NCBI GenBank assembly: GCA_036971475.1
Contig: JBAIZL010000066.1
Span: 70,001 to 134,000 of the forward strand
Direction: 5' to 3'
DNA length: 64,000 nt
Source: Prosapia bicincta
Lineage: Eukaryota; Arthropoda; Insecta; Hemiptera; Cercopidae
Shown: in pieces, positions 25,890-42,200 of the stretch
Layout: every line of letters starts with the position of its first letter
Numbering within the stretch: position 1 is the first letter of the stretch
Notes under the pieces: model-generated
Database searches by the model: none
Told to the model about the DNA's origin: nothing
The model's input: the letters and a program-made list of their open reading frames with translations, nothing else
Position numbers and translations under genes: made by a program

Positions 25890-28800
25890 GCTTTCGTATA
25901 GCATGTGTGATTGCTCTCACAAATTGTGGAAATATGCTCTCACATTGGTATTATTGATATTTCACAACTTAGAACTTGATTCAATGTTAAAGAGCCACAT
26001 ACTTGTTGGGTCGTGAAATCTGCATAGCTTTATCAGGTTCTCAACCCGTACACTTGCTTTCGTATAGCGTGTGTGATTGCTCTCACATATTGCGGAAATA
26101 TGCTCTCACATTGGTTATATTGATATTTCACAACTTAGACCTTGATTGAATGTTAAAGAGCCACATACGTGTTGGATCGTGAAATCTGCATAGCTTTATC
26201 AGGTTCTCAACTCGTACACTTGCTTTCGTATAGCGTGTGTGATTGCTCTCACATATTGTGGAAATATGCTCTAACATTGGATATATTGATATTTCACAAC
26301 TTAGACCTTGATTGAATGTTTAAGAGTCACATACTTGTTGGGTCGTGAAATCTGTATAGCTTTATCAGGTTCTAAACCCGTACACTTGCTTTCGTATAGC
26401 GTGTGTGATTGCTCTCACATATTGCGGAAATATGTTCTCACATTGGTTATATTGATATTTCACAACTTAGACCTTGATTCAATGTTAAAGAGCCACATAC
26501 TTGTTGGATCGTGAAACCTGCATAGCTTTATCAGGTTCTCAACCCGTATACTTGCTTTCGTATAGCGTGTGTGATTGCTCTCACATATTGTGGAAATATG
26601 CTCTCACATTGGATATATTGATATTTCACAACTTAGACCTTGATTCAATGTTAAAGAGCCACATACTTGTTGGGTCGTGAAATCTGCATAGCTTTATCAG
26701 GTTCTCAACCCGTACACTTGCTTTCGTATAGCGTGTGTGACTGCTCTCACATATTGTGGAAATATGCTCTCACATTGGTTTTAATGATATTTCACAACTT
26801 AGACCTTGATTCAATGTTAAAGAGCCACATACTTGTTGGGTCGTGAAATCTGCATAGCTTTATCAGGTTCTCAACCCGTACACTTGCTTTCGTATAGCGT
26901 GTGTGACTGCTCTCACATATTGTGGAAATATGCTCTCACATTGGTTTTATTGATATTTCACAACTTAGACCTTGATTCAATGTTAAAGAGCCACATACTT
27001 GTTGGGTCGTGAAATCTGCATAGCTTTATCAGGTTCTCAACCCGTACACTAGCTTTTGTATAGCATGTGTGATTGCTCTCACATATTGTGGAAATATGCT
27101 CTCACATTGGTTTTATTGATAATTCACAACTTAGACCTTGATTCAAGGTTAAAGAACCACATACTTGTTGGGTCGTGAAATCTGCATATCTTTATCAGGT
27201 TCTCAACCCGTACACTTGCTTCCGTATAGCATGTGTGATTGCTCTCACATATTGCGGAAATATGTTCTCACATTGGTTATATTGATATTTCACAACTTAG
27301 ACATTGATTCAATGTTAAAGAGCCACATACTTCTTGGATCGTGAAATCTGCATAGCTTTATCAGGTTCTCAACCCGTACACTAGTTTTCGTATAGCATGT
27401 GTGATTGCTCTCACATATTGCGGAAATATGTTCTCACATTGGTTATATTGATATTTCACAACTTAGACATTGATTCAATGTTAAAGTGCCACATACTTCT
27501 TGGATCGTGAAATCTGCATAGCTTTATCAGGTTCTCAACCCGTACACTAGTTTTCGTATAGCATGTGTGATTGCTCTCACATATTGCGGAAATATGTTCT
27601 CACATTGGTTATATTGATATTTCACAACTTAGACATTGATTCAATGTTAAAGAGCCACATACTTCTTGGATCGTGAAATCTGCATAGCTTTATCAGGTTC
27701 TCAACCCGTACACTAGTTTTCGTATAGCATGTGTGATTGCTCTCACATATTGCGGAAATATGCTCTTACATTGGTTATATTGATATTTCACAACTTAGAC
27801 ATTGATTCAATGTTAAAGAGCCACATACTTCTTGGATCGTGAAATCTGCATAGCTTTATCAGGTTCTCAACCCGTACACTAGTTTTCGTATAGCATGTGT
27901 GATTGCTCTCACATATTGCGGAAATATGTTCTCACATTGGTTATATTGATATTTCACAACTTAGACATTGATTCAATGTTAAAGAGCCACATACTTCTTG
28001 GATCGTGAAATCTGCATAGCTTTATCAGGTTCTCAACCCGTACACTAGCTTTCGTATAGCATGTGTGATTGCTCTCACATATTGCGGAAATATGTTCTCA
28101 CATTGGTTATATTGATATTTCACAACTTAGACATTGATTCAATGTTAAAGAGCCACATACTTCTTGGATCGTGAAATCTGCATAGCTTTATCAGGTTCTC
28201 AACCCGTACACTTGCTTCCGTATAGCATGTGTGATTGCTCTCACATATTGCGGAAATATGTTCTCACATTGGTTATATTGATATTTCACAACTTAGACAT
28301 TGATTCAATGTTAAAGAGCCACATACTTGTTGGGTCGTGAAATCTGCATAGCTTTTTCAGGTTCTCAACCCGTACACTAGCTTTCGTATAGCATGTGTGA
28401 TTGCTCTCACATATTGCGGAAATATGTTCTCACATTGGTTATATTGATATTTCACAACTTAGACATTGATTCAATGTTAAAGAGCCACATACTTCTTGGA
28501 TCGTGAAATCTGCATAGCTTTATCAGGTTCTCAACCCGTACACTAGTTTTCGTATAGCATGTGTGATTGCTCTCACATATTGCGGAAATATGTTCTCACA
28601 TTGGTTATATTGATATTTCACAACTTAGACATTGATTCAATGTTAAAGAGCCACATACTTCTTGGATCGTGAAATCTGCATAGCTTTATCAGGTTCTCAA
28701 CCCGTACACTAGTTTTCGTATAGCATGTGTGATTGCTCTCACATATTGCGGAAATATGTTCTCACATTGGTTATATTGATATTTCACAACTTAGACATTG

Positions 28801-30220
28801 ATTCAATGTTAAAGAGCCACATACTTCTTGGATCGTGAAATCTGCATAGCTTTATCAGGTTCTCAACCCGTACACTTGCTTCCGTATAGCATGTGTGATT
28901 GCTCTCACATATTGCGGAAATATGTTCTCACATTGGTTATATTGATATTTCACAACTTAGACATTGATTCAATGTTAAAGAGCCACATACTTGTTGGGTC
29001 GTGAAATCTGCATAGCTTTATCAGGTTCTCAACCCGTACACTAGTTTTCGTATAGCATGTGTGATTGCTCTCACATATTGCGGAAATATGTTCTCACATT
29101 GGTTATATTGATATTTCACAACTTAGACATTGATTCAATGTTAAAGAGCCACATACTTCTTGGATCGTGAAATCTGCATAGCTTTATCAGGTTCTCAACC
29201 CGTACACTTGCTTTCGTATAGCATGTGTGATTGCTCTCACATATTGCGGAAATATGTTCTCACATTGGTTATATTGATATTTCACAACTTAGACATTGAT
29301 TCAATGTTAAAGAGCCACATACTTGTTGGGTCGTGAAATCTGCATAGCTTTATCAGGTTCTCAACCCGTACACTAGTTTTCGTATAGCATGTGTGATTGC
29401 TCTCACATATTGCGGAAATATGTTCTCACATTGGTTATATTGATATTTCACAACTTAGACATTGATTCAATGTTAAAGAGCCACATACTTCTTGGGTCGT
29501 GAAATCTGCATAGCTTTATCAGGTTCTCAACCCGTACACTAGTTTTCGTATAGCATGTGTGATTGCTCTCACATATTGCGGAAATATGTTCTCACATTGG
29601 TTATATTGATATTTCACAACTTAGACATTGATTCAATGTTAAAGAGCCACATACTTCTTGGATCGTGAAATCTGCATAGCTTTATCAGGTTCTCAACCCG
29701 TACACTAGTTTTCGTATAGCATGTGTGATTGCTCTCACATATTGCGGAAATATGTTCTCACATTGGTTATATTGATATTTCACAACTTAGACATTGATTC
29801 AATGTTAAAGAGCCACATACTTCTTGGATCGTGAAATCTGCATAGCTTTATCAGGTTCTCAACCCGTACACTAGTTTTCGTATAGCATGTGTGATTGCTC
29901 TCACATATTGCGGAAATATGTTCTCACATTGGTTATATTGATATTTCACAACTTAGACATTGATTCAATGTTAAAGAGCCACATACTTCTTGGATCGTGA
30001 AATCTGCATAGCTTTATCAGGTTCTCAACCCGTACACTAGTTTTCGTATAGCATGTGTGATTGCTCTCACATATTGCGGAAATATGTTCTCACATTGGTT
30101 ATATTGATATTTCACAACTTAGACATTGATTCAATGTTAAAGAGCCACATACTTCTTGGGTCGTGAAATCTGCATAGCTTTATCAGGTTCTCAACCCGTA
30201 CACTAGCTTTCGTATAGCGT
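25890..30220 (+). repeat. Duplicated 26-monomer block of the 166-bp array, copy 2
   Basis: Partner of 14270-18600 at +11620 bp. It carries the edge-type monomers (about 25.15-27.2 kb) into the middle of the array, which marks it as a secondary copy placed by segmental duplication or unequal exchange. Directly left of it, 25173-25830 is also an 8-monomer (1328 bp) duplicate of 26501-27158, as shown by the shared GTGAAACCTG and AAAGAACCAC variants. Confidence 0.85.
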
Positions 30221-33200
30221 GTGTGACTGCTCTCACATATTGCGGAAATATGTTCTCACATTGGTTATATTGATATTTCACAACTTAGACATTGATTCAA
30301 TGTTAAAGAGCCACATACTTGTTGGGTCGTGAAATCTGCATAGCTTTATCAGGTTCTCAACCCGTACACTAGCTTTCGTATAGCGTGTGTGACTGCTCTC
30401 ACATATTGTGGAAATATGTTCTCACATTGGTTATATTGATATTTCACAACTTAGACATTGATTCAATGTTAAAGAGCCACATACTTGTTGGGTCGTGAAA
30501 TCTGCATAGCTTTATCAGGTTCTCAACCCGTACACTAGTTTTCGTATAGCGTGTGCGACTGCTCTCACATATTGCGGAAATATGCTCTTACATTGGTTTT
30601 ATTGATATTTCACAACTTAGACCTTGATTCAATGTTAAAGAGCCACATACTTGTTGGGTCGTGAAATCTGCATAGCTTTTTCAGGTTCTCAACCCGTACA
30701 CTAGCTTTCGTATAGCATGTGTGATTGCTCTCACATATTGTGGAAATATGCTCTTACATTGGTTTAATTGATATTTCACAACTTAGACCTTGATTCAATG
30801 TTAAAGAGCCACATACTTGTTGGGTCGTGAAATCTGCATAGCTTTTTCAGGTTCTCAACCCGTACACTAGCTTTCGTATAGCATGTGTGATTGCTCTCAC
30901 ATATTGCGGAAATATGTTCTCACATTGGTTTTATTGATATTTCACAACTTAGACCTTGATTCAATGTTAAAGAGCCACATACTTGTTGGGTCGTGAAATC
31001 TGCATAGCTTTTTCAGGTTCTCAACCCGTACACTAGCTTTCGTATAGCATGTGTGATTGCTCTCACATATTGCGGAAATATGCTCTCACATTGGTTTTAT
31101 TGATATTTCACAACTTAGACCTTGATTCAATGTTAAAGAGCCACATACTTGTTGGGTCGTGAAATCTGCATAGCTTTTTCAGGTTCTCAACCCGTACACT
31201 AGCTTTCGTATAGCATGTGTGATTGCTCTCACATATTGCGGAAATATGTTCTCACATTGGTTATATTGATATTTCACAACTTAGACATTGATTCAATGTT
31301 AAAGAGCCACATACTTCTTGGATCGTGAAATCTGCATAGCTTTATCAGGTTCTCAACCCGTACACTAGCTTTCGTATAGCATGTGTGATTGCTCTCACAT
31401 ATTGCGGAAATATGTTCTCACATTGGTTATATTGATATTTCACAACTTAGACATTGATTCAATGTTAAAGAGCCACATACTTCTTGGATCGTGAAATCTG
31501 CATAGCTTTATCAGGTTCTCAACCCGTACACTTGCTTCCGTATAGCATGTGTGATTGCTCTCACATATTGCGGAAATATGTTCTCACATTGGTTATATTG
31601 ATATTTCACAACTTAGACATTGATTCAATGTTAAAGAGCCACATACTTCTTGGATCGTGAAATCTGCATAGCTTTATCAGGTTCTCAACCCGTACACTAG
31701 TTTTCGTATAGCGTGTGTGATTGCTCTCACATATTGCGGAAATATGTTCTCACATTGGTTATATTGATATTTCACAACTTAGACATTGATTCAATGTTAA
31801 AGAGCCACATACTTCTTGGATCGTGAAATCTGCATAGCTTTATCAGGTTCTCAACCCGTACACTAGTTTTCGTATAGCATGTGTGATTGCTCTCACATAT
31901 TGCGGAAATATGTTCTCACATTGGTTATATTGATATTTCACAACTTAGACATTGATTCAATGTTAAAGAGCCACATACTTCTTGGGTCGTGAAATCTGCA
32001 TAGCTTTATCAGGTTCTCAACCCGTACACTAGTTTTCGTATAGCATGTGTGATTGCTCTCACATATTGCGGAAATATGTTCTCACATTGGTTATATTGAT
32101 ATTTCACAACTTAGACATTGATTCAATGTTAAAGAGCCACATACTTCTTGGGTCGTGAAATCTGCATAGCTTTATCAGGTTCTCAACCCGTACACTAGTT
32201 TTCGTATAGCATGTGTGATTGCTCTCACATATTGCGGAAATATGTTCTCACATTGGTTATATTGATATTTCACAACTTAGACATTGATTCAATGTTAAAG
32301 AGCCACATACTTCTTGGGTCGTGAAATCTGCATAGCTTTATCAGGTTCTCAACCCGTACACTAGTTTTCGTATAGCATGTGTGATTGCTCTCACATATTG
32401 CGGAAATATGTTCTCACATTGGTTATATTGATATTTCACAACTTAGACATTGATTCAATGTTAAAGAGCCACATACTTCTTGGGTCGTGAAATCTGCATA
32501 GCTTTATCAGGTTCTCAACCCGTACACTTGCTTCCGTATAGCATGTGTGATTGCTCTCACATATTGCGGAAATATGTTCTCACATTGGTTATATTGATAT
32601 TTCACAACTTAGACATTGATTCAATGTTAAAGAGCCACATACTTCTTGGATCGTGAAATCTGCATAGCTTTATCAGGTTCTCAACCCGTACACTAGCTTT
32701 CGTATAGCATGTGTGATTGCTCTCACATATTGCGGAAATATGTTCTCACATTGGCTATATTGATATTTCACAACTTAGACCTTGATTCAATGTTAAAGAG
32801 CCACATACTTGTTGGGTCGTGAAATCTGCATATCTTTATCAGGTTCTCAACCCGTACACTTGCTTCCGTATAGCGTGTGTGATTGCTCTCACATATTGCG
32901 GAAATATGCTCTCACATTGGTTATATTGATATTTCACAACTTAGACCTTGATTCAATGTTAAAGAGCCACATACTTCTTGGATCGTGAAATCTGCATAGC
33001 TTTATCAGGTTCTCAACCCGTACACTAGTTTTCGTATAGCATGTGTGATTGCTCTCACATATTGCGGAAATATGTTCTCACATTGGTTATATTGATATTT
33101 CACAACTTAGACATTGATTCAATGTTAAAGAGCCACATACTTCTTGGATCGTGAAATCTGCATAGCTTTATCAGGTTCTCAACCCGTACACTAGTTTTCG

Positions 33201-36200
33201 TATAGCATGTGTGATTGCTCTCACATATTGCGGAAATATGTTCTCACATTGGTTATATTGATATTTCACAACTTAGACATTGATTCAATGTTAAAGTGCC
33301 ACATACTTCTTGGATCGTGAAATCTGCATAGCTTTATCAGGTTCTCAACCCGTACACTAGTTTTCGTATAGCATGTGTGATTGCTCTCACATATTGCGGA
33401 AATATGTTCTCACATTGGTTATATTGATATTTCACAACTTAGACATTGATTCAATGTTAAAGAGCCACATACTTCTTGGATCGTGAAATCTGCATAGCTT
33501 TATCAGGTTCTCAACCCGTACACTTGCTTCCGTATAGCATGTGTGATTGCTCTCACATATTGCGGAAATATGTTCTCACATTGGTTATATTGATATTTCA
33601 CAACTTAGACATTGATTCAATGTTAAAGAGCCACATACTTGTTGGGTCGTGAAATCTGCATAGCTTTTTCAGGTTCTCAACCCGTACACTAGCTTTCGTA
33701 TAGCATGTGTGATTGCTCTCACATATTGCGGAAATATGTTCTCACATTGGTTATATTGATATTTCACAACTTAGACATTGATTCAATGTTAAAGAGCCAC
33801 ATACTTCTTGGATCGTGAAATCTGCATAGCTTTATCAGGTTCTCAACCCGTACACTAGTTTTCGTATAGCATGTGTGATTGCTCTCACATATTGCGGAAA
33901 TATGTTCTCACATTGGTTATATTGATATTTCACAACTTAGACATTGATTCAATGTTAAAGAGCCACATACTTCTTGGATCGTGAAATCTGCATAGCTTTA
34001 TCAGGTTCTCAACCCGTACACTAGTTTTCGTATAGCATGTGTGATTGCTCTCACATATTGCGGAAATATGTTCTCACATTGGTTATATTGATATTTCACA
34101 ACTTAGACATTGATTCAATGTTAAAGAGCCACATACTTCTTGGATCGTGAAATCTGCATAGCTTTATCAGGTTCTCAACCCGTACACTTGCTTCCGTATA
34201 GCATGTGTGATTGCTCTCACATATTGCGGAAATATGTTCTCACATTGGTTATATTGATATTTCACAACTTAGACATTGATTCAATGTTAAAGAGCCACAT
34301 ACTTGTTGGGTCGTGAAATCTGCATAGCTTTATCAGGTTCTCAACCCGTACACTAGTTTTCGTATAGCATGTGTGATTGCTCTCACATATTGCGGAAATA
34401 TGTTCTCACATTGGTTATATTGATATTTCACAACTTAGACATTGATTCAATGTTAAAGAGCCACATACTTCTTGGATCGTGAAATCTGCATAGCTTTATC
34501 AGGTTCTCAACCCGTACACTTGCTTTCGTATAGCATGTGTGATTGCTCTCACATATTGCGGAAATATGTTCTCACATTGGTTATATTGATATTTCACAAC
34601 TTAGACATTGATTCAATGTTAAAGAGCCACATACTTGTTGGGTCGTGAAATCTGCATAGCTTTATCAGGTTCTCAACCCGTACACTAGTTTTCGTATAGC
34701 ATGTGTGATTGCTCTCACATATTGCGGAAATATGTTCTCACATTGGTTATATTGATATTTCACAACTTAGACATTGATTCAATGTTAAAGAGCCACATAC
34801 TTCTTGGGTCGTGAAATCTGCATAGCTTTATCAGGTTCTCAACCCGTACACTAGTTTTCGTATAGCATGTGTGATTGCTCTCACATATTGCGGAAATATG
34901 TTCTCACATTGGTTATATTGATATTTCACAACTTAGACATTGATTCAATGTTAAAGAGCCACATACTTCTTGGATCGTGAAATCTGCATAGCTTTATCAG
35001 GTTCTCAACCCGTACACTAGTTTTCGTATAGCATGTGTGATTGCTCTCACATATTGCGGAAATATGTTCTCACATTGGTTATATTGATATTTCACAACTT
35101 AGACATTGATTCAATGTTAAAGAGCCACATACTTCTTGGATCGTGAAATCTGCATAGCTTTATCAGGTTCTCAACCCGTACACTAGTTTTCGTATAGCAT
35201 GTGTGATTGCTCTCACATATTGCGGAAATATGTTCTCACATTGGTTATATTGATATTTCACAACTTAGACATTGATTCAATGTTAAAGAGCCACATACTT
35301 CTTGGATCGTGAAATCTGCATAGCTTTATCAGGTTCTCAACCCGTACACTAGTTTTCGTATAGCATGTGTGATTGCTCTCACATATTGCGGAAATATGTT
35401 CTCACATTGGTTATATTGATATTTCACAACTTAGACATTGATTCAATGTTAAAGAGCCACATACTTCTTGGGTCGTGAAATCTGCATAGCTTTATCAGGT
35501 TCTCAACCCGTACACTAGCTTTCGTATAGCGTGTGTGACTGCTCTCACATATTGCGGAAATATGTTCTCACATTGGTTATATTGATATTTCACAACTTAG
35601 ACATTGATTCAATGTTAAAGAGCCACATACTTGTTGGGTCGTGAAATCTGCATAGCTTTATCAGGTTCTCAACCCGTACACTAGTTTTCGTATAGCGTGT
35701 GCGACTGCTCTCACATATTGCGGAAATATGCTCTCACATTGGTTTTATTGATATTTCACAACTTAGACCTTGATTCAATGTTAAAGAGCCACATACTTGT
35801 TGGGTCGTGAAATCTGCATAGCTTTATCAGGTTCTCAACCCGTACACTAGTTTTCGTATAGCGTGTGCGACTGCTCTCACATATTGCGGAAATATGCTCT
35901 CACATTGGTTTTATTGATATTTCACAACTTAGACCTTGATTCAATGTTAAAGAGCCACATACTTCTTGGGTCGTGAAATCTGCATAGCTTTATCAGGTTC
36001 TCAACCCGTACACTAGCTTTCGTATAGCGTGTGTGACTGCTCTCACATATTGCGGAAATATGTTCTCACATTGGTTATATTGATATTTCACAACTTAGAC
36101 ATTGATTCAATGTTAAAGAGCCACATACTTGTTGGGTCGTGAAATCTGCATAGCTTTATCAGGTTCTCAACCCGTACACTAGTTTTCGTATAGCATGTGT

Positions 36201-39200
36201 GATTGCTCTCACATATTGCGGAAATATGCTCTTACATTGGTTTTATTGATATTTCACAACTTAGACCTTGATTCAATGTTAAAGAGCCACATACTTCTTG
36301 GGTCGTGAAATCTGCATAGCTTTATCAGGTTCTCAACCCGTACACTAGTTTTCGTATAGCGTGTGCGACTGCTCTCACATATTGCGGAAATATGCTCTCA
36401 CATTGGTTATATTGATATTTCACAACTTAGACATTGATTCAATGTTAAAGAGCCACATACTTCTTGGGTCGTGAAATCTGCATAGCTTTATCAGGTTCTC
36501 AACCCGTACACTAGTTTTCGTATAGCGTGTGCGACTGCTCTCACATATTGCGGAAATATGTTCTCACATTGGTTATATTGATATTTCACAACTTAGACAT
36601 TGATTCAATGTTAAAGAGCCACATACTTCTTGGGTCGTGAAATCTGCATAGCTTTATCAGGTTCTCAACCCGTACACTAGCTTTCGTATAGCATGTGTGA
36701 TTGCTCTCACATATTGCGGAAATATGTTCTCACATTGGTTATATTGATATTTCACAACTTAGACATTGATTCAATGTTAAAGAGCCACATACTTGTTGGG
36801 TCGTGAAATCTGCATAGCTTTATCAGGTTCTCAACCCGTACACTAGTTTTCGTATAGCATGTGTGATTGCTCTCACATATTGCGGAAATATGTTCTCACA
36901 TTGGTTATATTGATATTTCACAACTTAGACATTGATTCAATGTTAAAGAGCCACATACTTGTTGGGTCGTGAAATCTGCATAGCTTTATCAGGTTCTCAA
37001 CCCGTACACTAGTTTTCGTATAGCATGTGTGATTGCTCTCACATATTGCGGAAATATGTTCTCACATTGGTTATATTGATATTTCACAACTTAGACATTG
37101 ATTCAATGTTAAAGAGCCACATACTTGTTGGGTCGTGAAATCTGCATAGCTTTATCAGGTTCTCAACCCGTACACTAGTTTTCGTATAGCATGTGTGATT
37201 GCTCTCACATATTGCGGAAATATGTTCTCACATTGGTTATATTGATATTTCACAACTTAGACATTGATTCAATGTTAAAGAGCCACATACTTGTTGGGTC
37301 GTGAAATCTGCATAGCTTTATCAGGTTCTCAACCCGTACACTAGTTTTCGTATAGCATGTGTGATTGCTCTCACATATTGCGGAAATATGTTCTCACATT
37401 GGTTATATTGATATTTCACAACTTAGACATTGATTCAATGTTAAAGAGCCACATACTTGTTGGGTCGTGAAATCTGCATAGCTTTATCAGGTTCTCAACC
37501 CGTACACTAGTTTTCGTATAGCATGTGTGATTGCTCTCACATATTGCGGAAATATGTTCTCACATTGGTTATATTGATATTTCACAACTTAGACATTGAT
37601 TCAATGTTAAAGAGCCACATACTTGTTGGGTCGTGAAATCTGCATAGCTTTATCAGGTTCTCAACCCGTACACTAGTTTTCGTATAGCATGTGTGATTGC
37701 TCTCACATATTGCGGAAATATGTTCTCACATTGGTTATATTGATATTTCACAACTTAGACATTGATTCAATGTTAAAGAGCCACATACTTGTTGGGTCGT
37801 GAAATCTGCATAGCTTTATCAGGTTCTCAACCCGTACACTAGTTTTCGTATAGCATGTGTGATTGCTCTCACATATTGCGGAAATATGCTCTTACATTGG
37901 TTTTATTGATATTTCACAACTTAGACCTTGATTCAATGTTAAAGAGCCACATACTTCTTGGGTCGTGAAATCTGCATAGCTTTATCAGGTTCTCAACCCG
38001 TACACTAGTTTTCGTATAGCGTGTGCGACTGCTCTCACATATTGCGGAAATATGCTCTCACATTGGTTATATTGATATTTCACAACTTAGACATTGATTC
38101 AATGTTAAAGAGCCACATACTTGTTGGGTCGTGAAATCTGCATAGCTTTATCAGGTTCTCAACCCGTACACTAGTTTTCGTATAGCGTGTGCGACTGCTC
38201 TCACATATTGCGGAAATATGCTCTCACATTGGTTTTATTGATATTTCACAACTTAGACCTTGATTCAATGTTAAAGAGCCACATACTTCTTGGGTCGTGA
38301 AATCTGCATAGCTTTATCAGGTTCTCAACCCGTACACTAGCTTTCGTATAGCGTGTGTGACTGCTCTCACATATTGCGGAAATATGTTCTCACATTGGTT
38401 ATATTGATATTTCACAACTTAGACATTGATTCAATGTTAAAGAGCCACATACTTGTTGGGTCGTGAAATCTGCATAGCTTTATCAGGTTCTCAACCCGTA
38501 CACTAGTTTTCGTATAGCATGTGTGATTGCTCTCACATATTGCGGAAATATGCTCTTACATTGGTTTTATTGATATTTCACAACTTAGACCTTGATTCAA
38601 TGTTAAAGAGCCACATACTTGTTGGGTCGTGAAATCTGCATAGCTTTTTCAGGTTCTCAACCCGTACACTAGCTTTCGTATAGCATGTGTGATTGCTCTC
38701 ACATATTGTGGAAATATGCTCTTACATTGGTTTAATTGATATTTCACAACTTAGACCTTGATTCAATGTTAAAGAGCCACATACTTGTTGGGTCGTGAAA
38801 TCTGCATAGCTTTTTCAGGTTCTCAACCCGTACACTAGCTTTCGTATAGCATGTGTGATTGCTCTCACATATTGCGGAAATATGTTCTCACATTGGTTTT
38901 ATTGATATTTCACAACTTAGACCTTGATTCAATGTTAAAGAGCCACATACTTGTTGGGTCGTGAAATCTGCATAGCTTTTTCAGGTTCTCAACCCGTACA
39001 CTAGCTTTCGTATAGCATGTGTGATTGCTCTCACATATTGCGGAAATATGCTCTCACATTGGTTTTATTGATATTTCACAACTTAGACCTTGATTCAATG
39101 TTAAAGAGCCACATACTTGTTGGGTCGTGAAATCTGCATAGCTTTTTCAGGTTCTCAACCCGTACACTAGCTTTCGTATAGCATGTGTGATTGCTCTCAC

Positions 39201-42200
39201 ATATTGCGGAAATATGTTCTCACATTGGTTATATTGATATTTCACAACTTAGACATTGATTCAATGTTAAAGAGCCACATACTTCTTGGATCGTGAAATC
39301 TGCATAGCTTTATCAGGTTCTCAACCCGTACACTAGCTTTCGTATAGCATGTGTGATTGCTCTCACATATTGCGGAAATATGTTCTCACATTGGTTATAT
39401 TGATATTTCACAACTTAGACATTGATTCAATGTTAAAGAGCCACATACTTCTTGGATCGTGAAATCTGCATAGCTTTATCAGGTTCTCAACCCGTACACT
39501 AGTTTTCGTATAGCGTGTGTGATTGCTCTCACATATTGCGGAAATATGTTCTCACATTGGTTATATTGATATTTCACAACTTAGACATTGATTCAATGTT
39601 AAAGAGCCACATACTTCTTGGATCGTGAAATCTGCATAGCTTTATCAGGTTCTCAACCCGTACACTAGTTTTCGTATAGCATGTGTGATTGCTCTCACAT
39701 ATTGCGGAAATATGTTCTCACATTGGTTATATTGATATTTCACAACTTAGACATTGATTCAATGTTAAAGAGCCACATACTTCTTGGGTCGTGAAATCTG
39801 CATAGCTTTATCAGGTTCTCAACCCGTACACTAGTTTTCGTATAGCATGTGTGATTGCTCTCACATATTGCGGAAATATGTTCTCACATTGGTTATATTG
39901 ATATTTCACAACTTAGACATTGATTCAATGTTAAAGAGCCACATACTTCTTGGGTCGTGAAATCTGCATAGCTTTATCAGGTTCTCAACCCGTACACTAG
40001 TTTTCGTATAGCATGTGTGATTGCTCTCACATATTGCGGAAATATGTTCTCACATTGGTTATATTGATATTTCACAACTTAGACATTGATTCAATGTTAA
40101 AGAGCCACATACTTCTTGGGTCGTGAAATCTGCATAGCTTTATCAGGTTCTCAACCCGTACACTAGTTTTCGTATAGCATGTGTGATTGCTCTCACATAT
40201 TGCGGAAATATGTTCTCACATTGGTTATATTGATATTTCACAACTTAGACATTGATTCAATGTTAAAGAGCCACATACTTCTTGGGTCGTGAAATCTGCA
40301 TAGCTTTATCAGGTTCTCAACCCGTACACTAGTTTTCGTATAGCATGTGTGATTGCTCTCACATATTGCGGAAATATGTTCTCACATTGGTTATATTGAT
40401 ATTTCACAACTTAGACATTGATTCAATGTTAAAGAGCCACATACTTCTTGGGTCGTGAAATCTGCATAGCTTTTTCAGGTTCTCAACCCGTACACTAGCT
40501 TTCGTATAGCATGTGTGATTGCTCTCACATATTGCGGAAATATGTTCTCACATTGGTTATATTGATATTTCACAACTTAGACATTGATTCAATGTTAAAG
40601 AGCCACATACTTCTTGGATCGTGAAATCTGCATAGCTTTATCAGGTTCTCAACCCGTACACTAGCTTTCGTATAGCATGTGTGATTGCTCTCACATATTG
40701 CGGAAATATGTTCTCACATTGGTTATATTGATATTTCACAACTTAGACATTGATTCAATGTTAAAGAGCCACATACTTCTTGGATCGTGAAATCTGCATA
40801 GCTTTATCAGGTTCTCAACCCGTACACTTGCTTCCGTATAGCATGTGTGATTGCTCTCACATATTGCGGAAATATGTTCTCACATTGGTTATATTGATAT
40901 TTCACAACTTAGACATTGATTCAATGTTAAAGAGCCACATACTTCTTGGATCGTGAAATCTGCATAGCTTTATCAGGTTCTCAACCCGTACACTAGTTTT
41001 CGTATAGCATGTGTGATTGCTCTCACATATTGCGGAAATATGTTCTCACATTGGTTATATTGATATTTCACAACTTAGACATTGATTCAATGTTAAAGAG
41101 CCACATACTTCTTGGATCGTGAAATCTGCATAGCTTTATCAGGTTCTCAACCCGTACACTAGTTTTCGTATAGCATGTGTGATTGCTCTCACATATTGCG
41201 GAAATATGTTCTCACATTGGTTATATTGATATTTCACAACTTAGACATTGATTCAATGTTAAAGAGCCACATACTTCTTGGGTCGTGAAATCTGCATAGC
41301 TTTATCAGGTTCTCAACCCGTACACTAGTTTTCGTATAGCATGTGTGATTGCTCTCACATATTGCGGAAATATGTTCTCACATTGGTTATATTGATATTT
41401 CACAACTTAGACATTGATTCAATGTTAAAGAGCCACATACTTCTTGGGTCGTGAAATCTGCATAGCTTTATCAGGTTCTCAACCCGTACACTAGTTTTCG
41501 TATAGCATGTGTGATTGCTCTCACATATTGCGGAAATATGTTCTCACATTGGTTATATTGATATTTCACAACTTAGACATTGATTCAATGTTAAAGAGCC
41601 ACATACTTCTTGGGTCGTGAAATCTGCATAGCTTTATCAGGTTCTCAACCCGTACACTAGTTTTCGTATAGCATGTGTGATTGCTCTCACATATTGCGGA
41701 AATATGTTCTCACATTGGTTATATTGATATTTCACAACTTAGACATTGATTCAATGTTAAAGAGCCACATACTTCTTGGGTCGTGAAATCTGCATAGCTT
41801 TATCAGGTTCTCAACCCGTACACTAGTTTTCGTATAGCATGTGTGATTGCTCTCACATATTGCGGAAATATGTTCTCACATTGGTTATATTGATATTTCA
41901 CAACTTAGACATTGATTCAATGTTAAAGAGCCACATACTTCTTGGGTCGTGAAATCTGCATAGCTTTATCAGGTTCTCAACCCGTACACTTGCTTCCGTA
42001 TAGCATGTGTGATTGCTCTCACATATTGCGGAAATATGTTCTCACATTGGTTATATTGATATTTCACAACTTAGACATTGATTCAATGTTAAAGAGCCAC
42101 ATACTTCTTGGATCATGAAATCTGCATAGCTTTATCAGGTTCTCAACCCGTACACTAGCTTTCGTATAGCATGTGTGATTGCTCTCACATATTGCGGAAA

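Noticed and set aside
26308..26514. 68-codon ORF in the 166-bp satellite (similar frame at 45092-45280)
   Set aside because: The consensus monomer contains stops in this frame. Only isolated monomers with chance variants open it, and it has no independent support.
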